64,000 nt of DNA from Dioscorea cayenensis subsp. rotundata (GCF_009730915.1 NC_052473.1:17380100-17444099); one strand, 5' to 3'; numbered from the stretch's first letter, positions 1 to 12,105 are shown. A program made the numbers and translations. Notes: generated by a model not told the origin, from the sequence alone.

Positions 1-1647
1 CCTCCCCAACTCTTGCTACCCCTCCAAAATCCCCCAACCAAACAAGGGGTTAAAGGGCCTTTTGGATTGCGGAATAGAAGTTGGAATAGGGGAAATGAGA
101 AAAAGAGAGGAATAGGAATTGGAATAGGAGGAATGTTAATAATGTGTTTGATTTGAGGGTATCAACATCGGGAAAAAGTAAAATGATAGGATGTAGTGAA
201 ATTACATCAAAATATCTTTATAAGTAAATGGTATGATATTATATAAAATAATAAATTATGTTTAATGATAAATATTTAACATGATTTATTATTAATTAGT
301 TATAATATAAATACATATTTCAATATATTATAATTATATAATTAATCTTAATAATTTATTTAACTATTATATATTTATTAAATTAGATAATATCATGAAA
401 TATGTTTAATTAAGTTAATTTCATTTATTGATCTTAATTTTAATTTCTCAAAATAATTTAATTGAATTATTTAATACTTAAAAATTAAATATGTAAATAT
501 GTGATTATATTATTTAAATTATTAATAAATATTCAAATTTAATATTTTATTTTTGTTATTTATATTAATTTTAATTATTGTACTTAATTATTTACATTAA
601 TTTCAAGTTAAGTATGTAAATATATAATTATATTATTAATTGAATTATTTAATAATTAAAAAGAGATTTTATATACCAGGGTATAGACTTCTCCCATTTT
701 TGGGTGGAATAGGATGACTCTTCATAAAGCAATATTTTTCCGATACATGGAGGTAACTCATGCTTTTCCTAGTTATCAAACAAAAACATAAAAATAAATA
801 TAAATTTTTTTTCAAACCGCCATTCTCCTCTCCTCTTTATTACTTCTCCCTGCTTTTGAATCAAGTAAAGGACCCGTTTGGATCATGGATTGTCTCATTG
901 AGAGTGGGAATCACATGCACCCATGAATCATTAATTCATGTTTGGTAACTAGGAAAGGCATAAATAGTGTCTTTTCATGGTAATGGGACTAATGCATGTG
1001 GATGAGTGGCACTCCTTGAAAAAATGGGCGGTTTGGCTCTCCTTAGCATGAAAATGTCTATATTACCCCTCTATTTATATTTAATTAATATTTAAAATTA
1101 ATATAGTTAATTAATAAATTTAATTATTACAATTTAAATAAATAATTATTAAAATAATCATATTTAAATTATTTTTTATAAGTGATTTTTTTTATTTTTA
1201 TTAATTAATTATATGTTAATAAAAAATTATTACTTTAAATAATTCATTATATTAATTTAAATTAAAAATTTAAATTGTTATAATATATATATATTGATTA
1301 ACATAATAAATTAATTTAAATATCATTAATTTTTAACTATTATTATTATTGTCATTAATTTTTATTATTAATTACTGTAATTAAATATATTAATTAAATA
1401 TGTGAATTAATTATTTGACCATATTAAATTAAAATAAATAATTATATTCTAAATATTTAATAATAAATAATGGTAAATATTTATTATTAAACATAATTCA
1501 TTATTTTATACAAATGATTTTATTTATACAAAAGGGTATAAATGTAATTTTGATCCTATCTCTCTCTTACTTTTTCCTATTCCTAATTCTTATTCCCTCA
1601 AACCAAACACCTTCATTATTGTCCTCTTCTTTCCCCTTATTTTTATT

Positions 1648-1845
1648 GGAAATGACTTGGTGAGCTTAGATAGGTGTAGTTAGTGTAGTTCACCATTGAC
1701 ATTGTGACATCTGTCCCAAATATATATAAAAATATAATAATTTTCCTATAATATCTTTACCTTTTTTTTTTAATTATTCATCTCATGCCACGTGTCAAAT
1801 ATTCAATAGTAAACTATACTGACTACATCTATCCAAGTCATTTCC
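1648..1845. mobile_element. 198-bp Mutator-like MITE nested in the foldback element
   Basis: The element begins GGAAATGACTTGG and ends with the reverse complement of the same 13 bases; similarity continues inward (AGATAGGTGTAGTTAGTGTA against ATAGATGTAGTCAGTATA). It is flanked on both sides by the identical 9-mer ATTTTTATT (1639-1647 and 1846-1854). A 9-bp duplication is diagnostic of Mutator-like elements. It interrupts the right arm of the Tourist-like element, so it is the younger insertion. It has no coding capacity. Confidence 0.8.
1789..1794 (+). promoter_or_regulatory. G-box / ABRE-like CACGTGTC inside the MITE
   Basis: GCCACGTGTC contains the palindromic G-box CACGTG and the ACGTGTC ABRE core. 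It lies about 240 bp upstream of the GCP2 start codon. bZIP and bHLH factors are known to bind such sites, but whether this one is used here is unknown. Confidence 0.3.
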
Positions 1846-2033
1846 ATTTTTATTCTCATTCCTCCCTTCTATTCATTCCCTTTCCCATTCTTATTGTGCA
1901 ATTCAAACCGCCTGTCTAAAAATTCAGATAAATAAAAACCGTGGTGCCTGGGCTTTCGATTTTCAGAACAGGACGGTTTTCTCCCCTCGATCCGGCGCCG
2001 CGCCGGCGATCCCTCTCTCTCCCTCCCTCCTCT

Positions 2034-5000
2034 ATGGAGACGGCGCCGGCGATCCCTCGGTGGAATGTTGATCGCCCATTCCTCACCGGCCGATTCCATT
2101 CGGTACTCACTCACTGGATGCTCGATTTCCCCAGATCTTTGTCTATTTCAATCTATTACTGGTTTTCTTCTTCAAAACCTAGGAAATCAAGGTGCCTTCT
2201 CAGCCGTCTGGAGCTAAACCCTACCCCGTGGAGACCTTCTGGTACTACTGACAATTGCGCTGTGATTTGAGTTTGATTTAAGTGAATTTCATTGTTTTGT
2301 TCTGTTTATTTGCAGTCGTGGTTCGGAAAATGTGATTGGATCTTATCCGGTTTCAGTTCAGGTATCAGCTTGCAAAATTTGGGAAATTTTGTAGAGTTTG
2401 ATGATGAGATGATGAAGATTTGTTGTTTTTGGTGGAAATTTAGGAGTTGTTGGTCATTGATGATTTGCTGTATGCTCTGATGGGTGTTGAGGGGCGGTAC
2501 ATATCGATAAAGAGAGTGCGGGGGAAGGAAGGCCGTGTGGTTTTTCAGATTGATCCATCAATGGATTTGGCGCTGCAGGTGAGGGGGAGAGAATGGGAGG
2601 GGATTTGTGAGGTAGAGGTTTTGAAGTTGGGAATGGGGACTGATTGGAAAGTTTTGCTAATGTCCAGGAATTGACACAGCGGATATTTCCTCTCTGCGAG
2701 AACTATCTCCTGATCAGCCAGTTTGTGGAGGCAAAATCACAGTTCAAGAGTGGCCTTGTTAACCATGCATTTGCTGCTGCGCTGAGGGCCCTTCTTTTGG
2801 TTAGTATTCTCCTCTGTCTTTCCTAGTGGCTGTTGCTTTTTATAGTCCTTTGCTGGTTAAAACTTGTAGTTTAGAATCTTGGTGATGAAGGTGCTAATTT
2901 TTAGATTAACTAATTTACCATTGACATAATCTGCCTCTATCCTTCTTAATTGTCTATATTCACTTGAAAAAAAAATAGTTGGACATCTTGAATGGTATAT
3001 TAAACATGCATGTATAATTTCCCCAAGAATTATGTGAGATTGGTCCCTGGAGTTCTTGATGCTGTCTTTACATTTTAGTGAGATTGAAAAGTTTAATCTG
3101 GATGAATTATTGTTGTGGATACTAAAGGTTTTGTGATAAGTTGTCTTGTATCATGTGCTAATGTGCTTTTAGTTATTGAGTGTTTAGATAACTCAGAACT
3201 TATTACTCATTTTTTTTTATGGTCTCCTGTCCCTTCACTGTTAATGCTGTCTGTATAGTTTGGTTATAAATTTCACTCAACTATTTTTTTTACATGAAAA
3301 CCTGAACTTTTGAGATTAACCTTTGTGTTTGAAGTTAAAGTCTGTTTCTCTCATTTATTGGTAGTCTCAATTGAAAATTAGCTCTTATGGGGCATAGTAG
3401 ATGCTGATACTGGTCTCAAACAGACCACTATTGTGCCCATTGACATGATCATGCAGAATCATAGATAAAGGTCGTTTTATGACAAAGTTTGGTCTTAGGA
3501 TACTTCACTCAAATATAGATCATTCTGTGATTGAGTGGGTGTGGGAAAAAAAAAATTCAATCACTTCAACATTCTGTAAGCAAACTGACTCACTTTAGGA
3601 AATACTGATTGTATTTATTTTGGAAAATGTCCTTTCATATGCTTATATCTGGCACTTAATCATAGCATATGTTTGTAGCCAAGGGAAGAAAAGTTTGCCT
3701 GTTGATTTGCCTAAATGCCATTTAGCTGTTGTCAGAATGAAGTAGGCTGAACCGATGTTTATTTTCTTTTAGTTTATGTATATGTATACTAGTGGTCCAT
3801 TTTAGACCAACTAGAGTTCCAAAGCTTGAACAGGACCTAAAGAAAAAAAAAATGTTTTGAGTTTTTATTGAATTTATATTTTCTATTGCATAAAATGTAA
3901 AAATGTGATCATTAGCAAGCATCATTTCATTTTGAATCTTGCTGTTAAGGGCATGTTTTATGTACAAGTCTATTGGAATTTTAATTTGACACGGAATGAT
4001 AAAAAGGGTCCTACCTAGCTACATCAAATAAAAGGCAAAATGATGTTGAGATTTCTATGATTGTGGCTAAGACTAGTTAGTGCAAGGGTAATGCCTGGTC
4101 CAACAATGTTAATATTCATGACCATCACTATATTCCATTGCTGGATCTTGATGATGAGATACCTTTATTTGAGAACAGTGATCACTGGTTGCTTGTCTTT
4201 TTCTCTGTGATCCAGCAATTGACTCTCTCAACATGCAAACATTTTAGTTTAGTTATGGTTTAAGTTGTCTCTCAGTGAATGTTTTATCCATGATCATCAC
4301 TAAATCATGATGATGAGGTACCTTCATTTGAAAACAGTGTTTACAGATTGCTTGCCTTCTCCATAATGTATGACTCTTTTGCCATATGCAACATTTTTAT
4401 ATTGGTTGTGGTTTCATTTGCCAAAATATGAATACTTTATTCACAGCTGGCCCTAAAAATTGATGATAAGATACCTTATTTTGAAAAAAGTGGTCATTGA
4501 TTTACTTTTTTTTTCCTCTATAAAATATGATTCCTTTGCCATATACGACATCTTTATGTTTATTCAGGCTATGGTTTCATTTGCATATGAATGAATGCTT
4601 TACTACTTTAGTATCATTTCTCATGTTATCCATTTATTCTTTCACTTGCAATCAGGATTACCAGGCCATGGTGGCGCAGCTGGAGCATCAGTTCCGCATA
4701 GGAAGACTTTCTGTTCAAGGATTGTGGTTTTATTGTCAGGTACGATGCTCGTTTTTGCTTGAAAACAGCACCTCCATTTGCATCATTTATAACTTTGTGA
4801 TTTTCTCCCTGTCTGCTACTCTTTCAGCCAATGATGGGCTCACTGCATGCTTTGGGCATTGTGGTTGAGAAAGTTTCCTCAGATAATTTGTTTGGTTCCG
4901 CCACTCTCAACCTCTTGCAGAGTCAGGTAAAGGGCCTCTGAAATTCTTATCTGTCATCTGTGTTCACTCGGTTATATACTTCTCTTTATGTATTTTAAAC

Positions 5001-8000
5001 TCATTTGAGAAGATCTGTGAGTTTGTTTTGAGTGGCAATCTAGTCTATGGAACTCCTGTAACTGAAATATGCGGGATTGTTAAATAGGATATGGGAAATT
5101 GTCATAATTTTGTTTATCATCTTCTTGTATTTACAGGCTAAGGCTATGGCAGGTGATAATGCAGTTCGATCATTGCTAGAGAAGATGACACAATGTGCCA
5201 GCTCTGCATATCTGTGCATATTGGAGAGGTATCCTCGGTCTATGAGGGCACATTTGTTTTATTAGTTTCCCTTAAAAGTTTTTTCATTGGAAATACTTTT
5301 GGCCTTCTCTTTTTCCTTTAATGGCATGACATGATTTTTTCCATCTGATGATGTAAGTGTTGACATTTTGTGGAGTCTTTACAGTATGTGATTGATGATT
5401 CTGTCTTCAGGTGGGTTTATGAAGGGGTTATTGATGATCCTTATGGTGAGTTTTTCATTGCAGAAAACAAGGCACTGCAGAAGGTATCTAGTTTATTTTG
5501 TTGGATAAGCTGCTGGCCTTTATGCTCATTACCTTTTTAGGAGTTATTATTACAACTTGTGCCTGAATGCTATTTAATATTCATCTTTGTAGGAAAGCCT
5601 TACACAGGATTATGACGCCAAGTATTGGCAACAGCGTTATAGCCTCAAAGATGGCATCCCTAGCTTCCTTACAAGTGTTTCTGGGACAATTTTAACAACT
5701 GGAAAGTACTTGAATGTAATGAGAGAATGTGGGCACAATGTTCAGGTATTCTTTTGTTGTTCTTACTTCTTTGCTTTTTATGGAGTTCATCAGGCACTGA
5801 CTTTTGCATAGCCATCAACACTTCTAATTTGTCATATGCTTAGGTCCCAGTATCAGAAAATTCAAAACTGATGACCTTTGGATCAAATCATCAGTATTTT
5901 GAATGTATCAAAACTGCTTATGATTTTGCAAGTTGTGAACTTTTGAATCTTATGAAAGACAAGGTATGGCCTTCTTCTTTTTGAATAATCTACTGGTATC
6001 CTTTCAGCTAGTTTTTTTATTACCCACAAAATTTTTCTTTGACCTTTGGGTTTTGTTTAGGATCTGATGTTAGAATAGTTAAATTCTTTCTGCAGTATGA
6101 TCTGATTGGGAAACTTCGAGCAATGAAGCGATATTTACTTCTTGACCAGGTACTATTTGTTATTTATTTTTCTTTCTGCTTTTCAAATATGTGTTTTTAT
6201 GAGTCTTCCTACCCTGAGATGTTCCTGGGTTAACTAGTTTTTGTCTATACTGTGCAATTTGCTTCAACCCCAGAAATCTTCTTTTTTGCATATGATAAAA
6301 AGAAGGTCCTTGTTTGGAAGGCAGTAAGTCAAAGTTTGATTTATTTATATTTATATTTTTTATTAGTTGATATTTCTCATTGTGGTCGTTTTGAACATTT
6401 GTATCTTTCTGTAACTTAGTAAGTCGATTTTTCTTCTTTGTGAACAATTTTTTAAGCTAAAGTTGATAGGCAGGCCACTAAATTGTTATATTCCTTTTTA
6501 TGAATGTTATTTTGAAAATTGATTCTCTTACTTAAGGTGTCCATTGTATTTCAGGGTGATTTTTTGGTCCATTTCATGGATATTGCTCGAGATGAACTTG
6601 CTAAAAGACCTGATGAAATTTCTGTTGAGAAGTTGCAGGTTGGAAACAGTATAGCATTATTGATTTTTTCTTCTCTTTTTTCTGTTTTGCCTATATATCT
6701 GTGCTGAAGATGAGTTAAAGTTAGTTTTGTGGCATTATTTCAACAGTCGCTTCTTGACCTTGCTTTGCGCACCACTGCTGCAGCAGCAGATCCATGCCAT
6801 GAGGAATTAGCATGCTGTGTGGTAAGTTGTATTACTTGTAAATGCTTGTACTTAACAATTGATTAATTTGGCAACTTTTCCTGTTTATCATTTGCCTCTT
6901 AGGAAAGAACATCATTGCTCAAGAGGTTGTCCATTCTTAAAGATCTGGATTCCCCTTACCCTTCGAATTTGGGTAAAACTGTTGGTGATGGTGATGACCT
7001 GACCGAGCCTGTGAGCATTACTGGCTTGGAGACGTTCTCCCTCAGTTATAAGGTTTTCGAACTTTTGTCCATTGCTAGTTTGTCCTTTACCATTTGGACC
7101 ACTCTTGTGCATGACCTTTAACTCTGAAGTTTTGCAGGTTCAGTGGCCATTATCACTTGTTATTTCAAGAAAAGCTTTAACAAAATACCAGTTGATTTTC
7201 CGGTTCCTTTTTCACTGTAAGCATGTCAACCGGCAGCTATGTATGGCATGGCAAGTACATCAAGTATGTTTATTTTCTTCCTCATTATATTTACTTTCAA
7301 AAATGTTGTACTTTTCTATTTATTGTCATCTTTTTGTAGGGATTCCGTTGCCTTAACACACTTGGAACAGCCATATCACGATCTTCGTTACTTTGCCGCA
7401 GCATGCTGAAGTTCATAATCAGTCTTTTGCATTATTTGACTTTTGAGGTAATGTGTGGTTTCTGTAGTTATATAAGCCTTTTATTATTGAAATTTTCTGA
7501 CGGTTATCTTGTTTAAAATTTAGGTTCTTGAACCAAACTGGCATTTAATGCATGATCGTCTTCGAAATGTGAAGAGCATAGATGAGGTATTTCCTACTCT
7601 AGTGATAGTCTATCTTGACTTAAATGTTATCATCAGTATACTTGGTTTTCATTTTTAAGCATTATAACAGGTTATCCAATTTCACGATTTCTTCCTCCAA
7701 AAATGTTTGAAAGAATGCCTGCTCCTTTGGCCTCAGCTTCTCAAGGTGCATATCCTGCCTGTCTGTTTGTGAAAGTTGATAAAGTGCTTGTTTATACATG
7801 TTATAAGATAGCATTGTATATAGACTGAGCATGATTTTTATTAGTTTTATGTGCTCATCTGGTGTATTTACGCTTCTTTGCTGATCAAAAGTGTATCCAA
7901 TTTCTCTATATGAGAAGTCCTTTTTTTTCCCGGTTGTAGCAAATCTAATTGACCTGCGTATATGCTTTTATTCTTCATTACTGTGTTATCTATTTCCTAA

Positions 8001-9311
8001 TATATCATCCCATATTAAGAATGACTTATATTTTTTGTGTGATCCTTTAGTGCAACATAAATGCAATTACTTAGTCATCTTTGTTTGGTTGCCTATATAG
8101 ACATGAGGTCATTTTAAATAATGTCATTCTCTGTTTTTACCCCTAAAGGATTTCCTATTGACTTTTTATTGCTTCAGTTTACTGTACATTTCATAAAACT
8201 TCACTTTAATTATGTTCAGCTATGAAGTATGAAGGGGTGAAATTTGCTGGTGAACAATGCGGGCTCATTTATGTGGAATCTATCTTGTTCTTTCATTCAC
8301 AATCAAGCAAAAAATATTGAATATGGTTACTATGCGATACCATGTAGCATCTAATATTCATTTTTATTTCCCTCATTTTTATATTTATATAACCTAGGGA
8401 ATGCTCATATTATTTTAATTTAGTTTCTCATGCTTTGTTCATCCGATGGTGTTTTGATAAAATTAGAGGGAGTCAAATGAATGCTTTGGTTGGGTTAGTG
8501 CCATTTCTAGGAAAAAGTCCAGTTAGAAAGAGTGCCTGATTTCATACTATCACCCAGAGGCATGTCATGCAAAGGATGTAAAATGTAGCCAACTTTGAGA
8601 CACAGCCTTCATTGTGTCATTAATATTAGATCTCAAGATTGCTCCAAACAGCTGTAGTGACGTTTAGAACATGTCGAAATTCAGGACGAAGGTTTGTTAT
8701 TCTTGCTGTCAATGTTGGTAAATCCGCTATATCCAATTTTGTGCTTTTCTAAATAGTTTTTGTACATTTTTTTCATGTAAAGACGCGAATACTTCATAAG
8801 CAGCTCATGAAGTATCTGATTTACAGTACTTGTAATGGTTGTTCTCTTGACCAATACTTTTTGTCTTTCGACTAAGTACATACATAATCTATATGCAGAA
8901 GCTGGAGAAACTCAAAGCGATATGCCTTAGGTATGCATCCTCCATTCAGCTATTGATACCATCAGTCTATAACTCTGAGCCGGACGATGCAGCTGTAGCT
9001 TCATCGAGAATGTCAAAGTCCAGATTGAGAAGATCAAGGATCAATAGTCCGACATTAAAATCAGCGGCAGAGAACAGTACTATATCAGATTCCATCATGT
9101 AAATAAACTAGGACTCAACGCTTGTGATTTCGCCAATTATTCGATAACATGTCTTGATACAGTTTTCACTTCCTGTATTTGCAGGAATTTCGAGAAGGAA
9201 TTCAATGCGGAGCTTCACAGTCTGGTACCTCTTTTGAGCAACAATTCACAAACAGAGCCATACTTAACACGGCTCGCACAATGCATCCTCGGAGTGGGGA
9301 CGGATCAATGA
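2034..9311 (+). CDS. GCP2: Gamma-tubulin complex component 2 (Spc97/GCP2), complete, 21 exons
   Basis: GCP2 pairs with GCP3 and gamma-tubulin to form the complex that nucleates microtubules. Exons: 2034-2102, 2183-2241, 2316-2361, 2444-2578, 2668-2799, 4656-4739, 4828-4926, 5137-5228, 5411-5483, 5593-5745, 5844-5963, 6096-6149, 6555-6638, 6747-6821, 6903-7052, 7138-7263, 7340-7447, 7524-7586, 7671-7745, 8899-9098, 9185-9311. All introns are GT-AG and all phases close, giving 707 residues, near the usual plant length. The start gives [19 protein letters not shown], matching the conserved plant GCP2 N-terminus. The N-terminal GCP domain (GRIP1) spans about residues 100-365 ([48 protein letters not shown]). 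The C-terminal gamma-tubulin-binding domain (GRIP2) spans about 370-690 ([35 protein letters not shown]). If the last intron is retained, translation stops at once after residue 667. The start is only 118 bp from a transposon end. Confidence 0.95.
4119..4610. repeat. Three-copy tandem repeat (~155 bp) in GCP2 intron 5
   Basis: Diverged copies start near 4119, 4290 and 4440. Each carries GATGATGAGATACCTT-like sequence (4150, 4309, 4462), then an AACAGTG..TC stretch, then GACTCT-TTGCCATATGCAACAT-like sequence and GGTTTCATTTGC. Spacing between copies is 159 and 153 bp. It is wholly intronic and has no coding content. Confidence 0.6.
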
Positions 9312-10195
9312 GTTCTTGTGTTTTTGCCTTAGTTTATAAATCACATCAATGTCAAACAGAGTGCTTCCATTTTTAATCTTTGGTTTACTTTAATGTCAAT
9401 TTGAATATCTCCCGGATGCCTTGTTTCTATTTGTTTGACTTTTTTTTGGCCATGTATTTTTATTTGTTCATTTATTTTTTGTGAATCTGTGATTGTGATG
9501 AATCACTGTGGTTTTGCATATCCACCCAAATTTCTTCAAAAGAAGTATGATGAATACATGACTAAGCCGAACTCGGGCTTTTAACAATGAAAAACTAAAC
9601 CCTGTACTGTTTTTTTAAAATGACTTTTTTTTTAATCCAAGACCCGGTCATCAAGTCTTATATATTTGTCCAAGCTCTCTTAATTTTTAGGCGGATTTTC
9701 AGGTTTAGGCGAGTAGCTCAACCCTTGAACAGGTTTATTCATAAAGTACATGTATTTTTTTTTATTAATCTAGTGTAACGAAATTACTGTTAAGTAAATC
9801 TTGACTCAGCATGAAAGATGTAATGCTTTGACCACAGTTACGGAAGTTTAATGGAATAGACATGTCTTCAAAATGTGGATTATTTATTATCTTTTTGATA
9901 AAAAAATCTTACGCAACTTTATTGTTTTTGAAGTAGTGTTCATACTAAGATATATAAAGATAAAATCTTATATAATTAATATACACAGTTATATGATTTT
10001 ATATGACTTACATGAAGTTTTTCATAATATAATAAACAAATAAATAAATTCTCTTATATACTTTTTTTTAAAAAAAATATAAATATTTGTTTATTAGTTT
10101 AACATGGAGACATGTCATATTCCTAAGCTGACTCAAACTCTAAGTGTTTTCGGGTTTGGGTCTGCTCTCCCAGATCCGACCCGTTTACAACGCCT
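9312..10195. other. Intergenic spacer GCP2-RTF2
   Basis: This stretch holds the GCP2 3' untranslated region and then AT-rich spacer. I see no ORF, RNA gene or clear repeat in it. Confidence 0.6.
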
Positions 10196-10211
10196 GTGAC
10201 GGTGAGCTCGA

Positions 10212-10219
10212 TATATATA
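10212..10219 (+). promoter_or_regulatory. Candidate TATA box of RTF2
   Basis: TATATATAG lies about 65 bp upstream of the RTF2 ATG, leaving room for a start site near 10240 and a roughly 40-base leader. It was judged by motif and position only. Confidence 0.4.
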
Positions 10220-10279
10220 GATATACAGAAACTCTTCGTCTCTTCAAGCCCGCGATTGGAGAAAAGCGAAACCCTAGAA

Positions 10280-11353
10280 ATGGATCATCAGAAGGAACTT
10301 CAACTCCTCATCCAAACCCCCGATCTCAACCCCCGCTTCCAAACCCTAACCCTAAATCCATCACAATTCCTCACTCTCTCCCATCTCAAATCCCTCCTCC
10401 TTCCCCGATCCCAAATCATAACCCTAGACTCGTACTTCACCTCCAATGGAAGGCCTCTACCCGATTCAACCCCAATCTCCACCGCCCTCCTTCCTTCCCT
10501 CACCCTCCGCCTCCGCCTCCGCGGCGGCGGCGGCGATGGCGGTGCCACCGGAGCCGAGTCCCGCGACTGCTACCTCAATATGTACGCGGTGAAAAAGCCT
10601 GACAAGGTCGATCCTAACGAGACTCGTCTCTCTCGCTGGACCACCTGCGCTCTTTCGTCGGAGCCACTCGCTCCCCCAGTTGTCATCGATCGCCTTGGCT
10701 CGCTGTTCAACAAGGAGCCCCTTGTCGAGGCCTTGATTCACAAGAAGCTCCCCAAGGCCTTCAGCCACATCCGCGGGCTCAAAGATATGATTCCTGTTCA
10801 TCTCTCTCCTGTCCCTGGGCGGAGTGATTCAGAGGCGAAGTTCCAGTGCCCGATCACCGGGCTTGAATTCAATGGAAAATATGGGTTTCTTGCGATCCGG
10901 GGTTGTGGGCATGTTTTAAGTGTTAAGGCATTCAAAGAGGTCAAGACTTCAGCTTGTTTGGTTTGCCATAAGGAGTTTGCGGACTCAGAGAAGATTGTGA
11001 TCAATGGGACTGCTGAGGAGGTGGCGGCTTTGAGGGAGAGGATGGAGGAGGAGAGGGGAAAAGTGGGGAAGGTGAAAGAGAGGAAGGAGAAGAAGGCATT
11101 GGGGGCTTTTGTTGATGGTGCGAAGAGAGGATGTGGGGATGAGATTGAAGACGGGAGGAAGGATCGAGATCACAAGAAGTTCAAGGCCGGGATTGCTGTG
11201 CCAGCTAATGCTACCAAGGAAGTTTATGAATCTATTTTTTTTATTTCATCAAAGAAGAAGTCGAATTTCAAGGAGACATATTCTTGCAGATCGCTTCCCT
11301 TGGAAGGAACTGAGGTGAGGTTTTTATGGATATGGGGTTCCTTAGTATGGTAA
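10280..11353 (+). CDS. RTF2: RTF2 homolog with N-terminal ubiquitin-like domain
   Basis: RTF2 proteins carry a C2HC2 RING-like Rtf2 domain; they act at stalled replication forks in yeast and in pre-mRNA splicing in Arabidopsis. Residues 1-83 look ubiquitin-like and end in LRLRGG (78-83), the ubiquitin tail. The Rtf2 domain starts at about residue 94 (SRDCYLNMYAVKKPDKVD). The RING-like part is CPITGLEFNGKYGFLAIRGC, then GHV and CLVCHKEF (C190, C209, H211, C226, C229). A charged helix (about 247-275) and the conserved tail PANATKEVYESIF...ETYSCRSLPL follow. The ATG at 10280 is preferred over the in-frame 10196 because the family homology starts there and the TATA box lies between them. The extreme C-terminus is uncertain. 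Read through, it ends at 11353 (357 aa); a donor after codon 345 (11314) could join an acceptor at 11869 and end at 11979. Confidence 0.88.
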   Translation: MDHQKELQLLIQTPDLNPRFQTLTLNPSQFLTLSHLKSLLLPRSQIITLDSYFTSNGRPLPDSTPISTALLPSLTLRLRLRGGGGDGGATGAESRDCYLNMYAVKKPDKVDPNETRLSRWTTCALSSEPLAPPVVIDRLGSLFNKEPLVEALIHKKLPKAFSHIRGLKDMIPVHLSPVPGRSDSEAKFQCPITGLEFNGKYGFLAIRGCGHVLSVKAFKEVKTSACLVCHKEFADSEKIVINGTAEEVAALRERMEEERGKVGKVKERKEKKALGAFVDGAKRGCGDEIEDGRKDRDHKKFKAGIAVPANATKEVYESIFFISSKKKSNFKETYSCRSLPLEGTEVRFLWIWGSLVW

Positions 11354-11687
11354 TAGATTATTAGAACTGGATTTATGTGCTTTATTTCTATGTTGTTCTT
11401 CATAAAGTTTAAACTTATAATTTCAGCATTGAATGTGCAAGCCTTTGTATAAAAATTATTAGTGGAAAAAAATTATTACTGAAATCGAAAATGTCTATGT
11501 CTCTATGTTGTTATCCATGGAGTATTTGAGATGGATTCTGTTATTACAGGAAGTCTTAAGTAGTGAATAATGAGATGATATATTTTCATAAGGTTGTAAA
11601 TGGAAATTAAAAACGCGCGGAACCAAAACACAATTGAACATATATGGAAGTGTGTTGGAGGGTGACTTCAGTTCATTTTAGCATTGA

Positions 11688-11819
11688 GCATAAATTGTTC
11701 CTATATTTGAAATTGCAAGTCCATGGTTAGCTACAGGAAGATTTGTTTTGTGTGGAAATGCTTAATTTCATTTATCTCAGCCATTGAAATTAAATTTCAA
11801 GTATAGGAACAATTTATGC
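11688..11819. repeat. 27-bp inverted repeat with ~77-bp loop
   Basis: GCATAAATTGTTCCTATATT (arm 1, from 11688, running on to 11714) pairs with the reverse complement of 11793-11819, with one mismatch in about 27 bases. Weaker pairing continues inward. It lies just 3' of RTF2, or in a possible last intron of that gene. It could be a small MITE remnant or a transcribed hairpin. Confidence 0.6.
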
Positions 11820-12006
11820 CCTGCAATGGGCATGCCTGAATTCTGAACATTTGGAATTTGAATTGTAGGTTGTTGCAGGAGTTGTTTCTCGTGATGGTTT
11901 TATGAAAATGTCACACAGAGCCTTTAATCACTCTTTTGCTACCATTGGCAATCATTGTACTGGCATATATAAAATGTAAAATGTTTCTTCTCCCCTCATC
12001 CGGATA

Positions 12007-12028
12007 TTTTTCTTTCTTTCTTTCTTTC

Positions 12029-12103
<75 letters not shown>

Positions 12104-12105
12104 TT
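12007..12105. repeat. Compound microsatellite (TTTC)n(TTA)n(TTTA)n
   Basis: Read directly: TTTC repeats, then about 14 TTA units, then about 10 ATTT units. Confidence 0.95.

Larger units (their letters stand above)
54..1916. mobile_element. Tourist/Harbinger-like foldback element (non-autonomous)
   Basis: The two ends are inverted copies. The left end reads AGGGCCTTTTGGATTGC and the reverse complement of the right end reads GACAGGCGGTTTGAATTGC. The similarity continues inward for about 150-200 bp on each side: left 54-215 against right about 1530-1640 plus 1850-1916, with shared GGAATAGG, GTTTGRTTTGAGGG and GGAAAAAGTAA blocks. The flanks are TAA at 51-53 and TAA at 1917-1919, matching the 3-bp TWA target duplication of PIF/Harbinger elements. 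The interior is very AT-rich, has no credible ORF, and contains another Tourist-type start (GGACCCGTTTGGAT, about 871). The superfamily assignment is inferred from the TIR style and TSD length. Confidence 0.6.

Noticed and set aside
10300-11318. Other ORFs overlapping RTF2 on both strands
   Set aside because: Shadow frames of the GC-rich RTF2 exon, without conserved domains.
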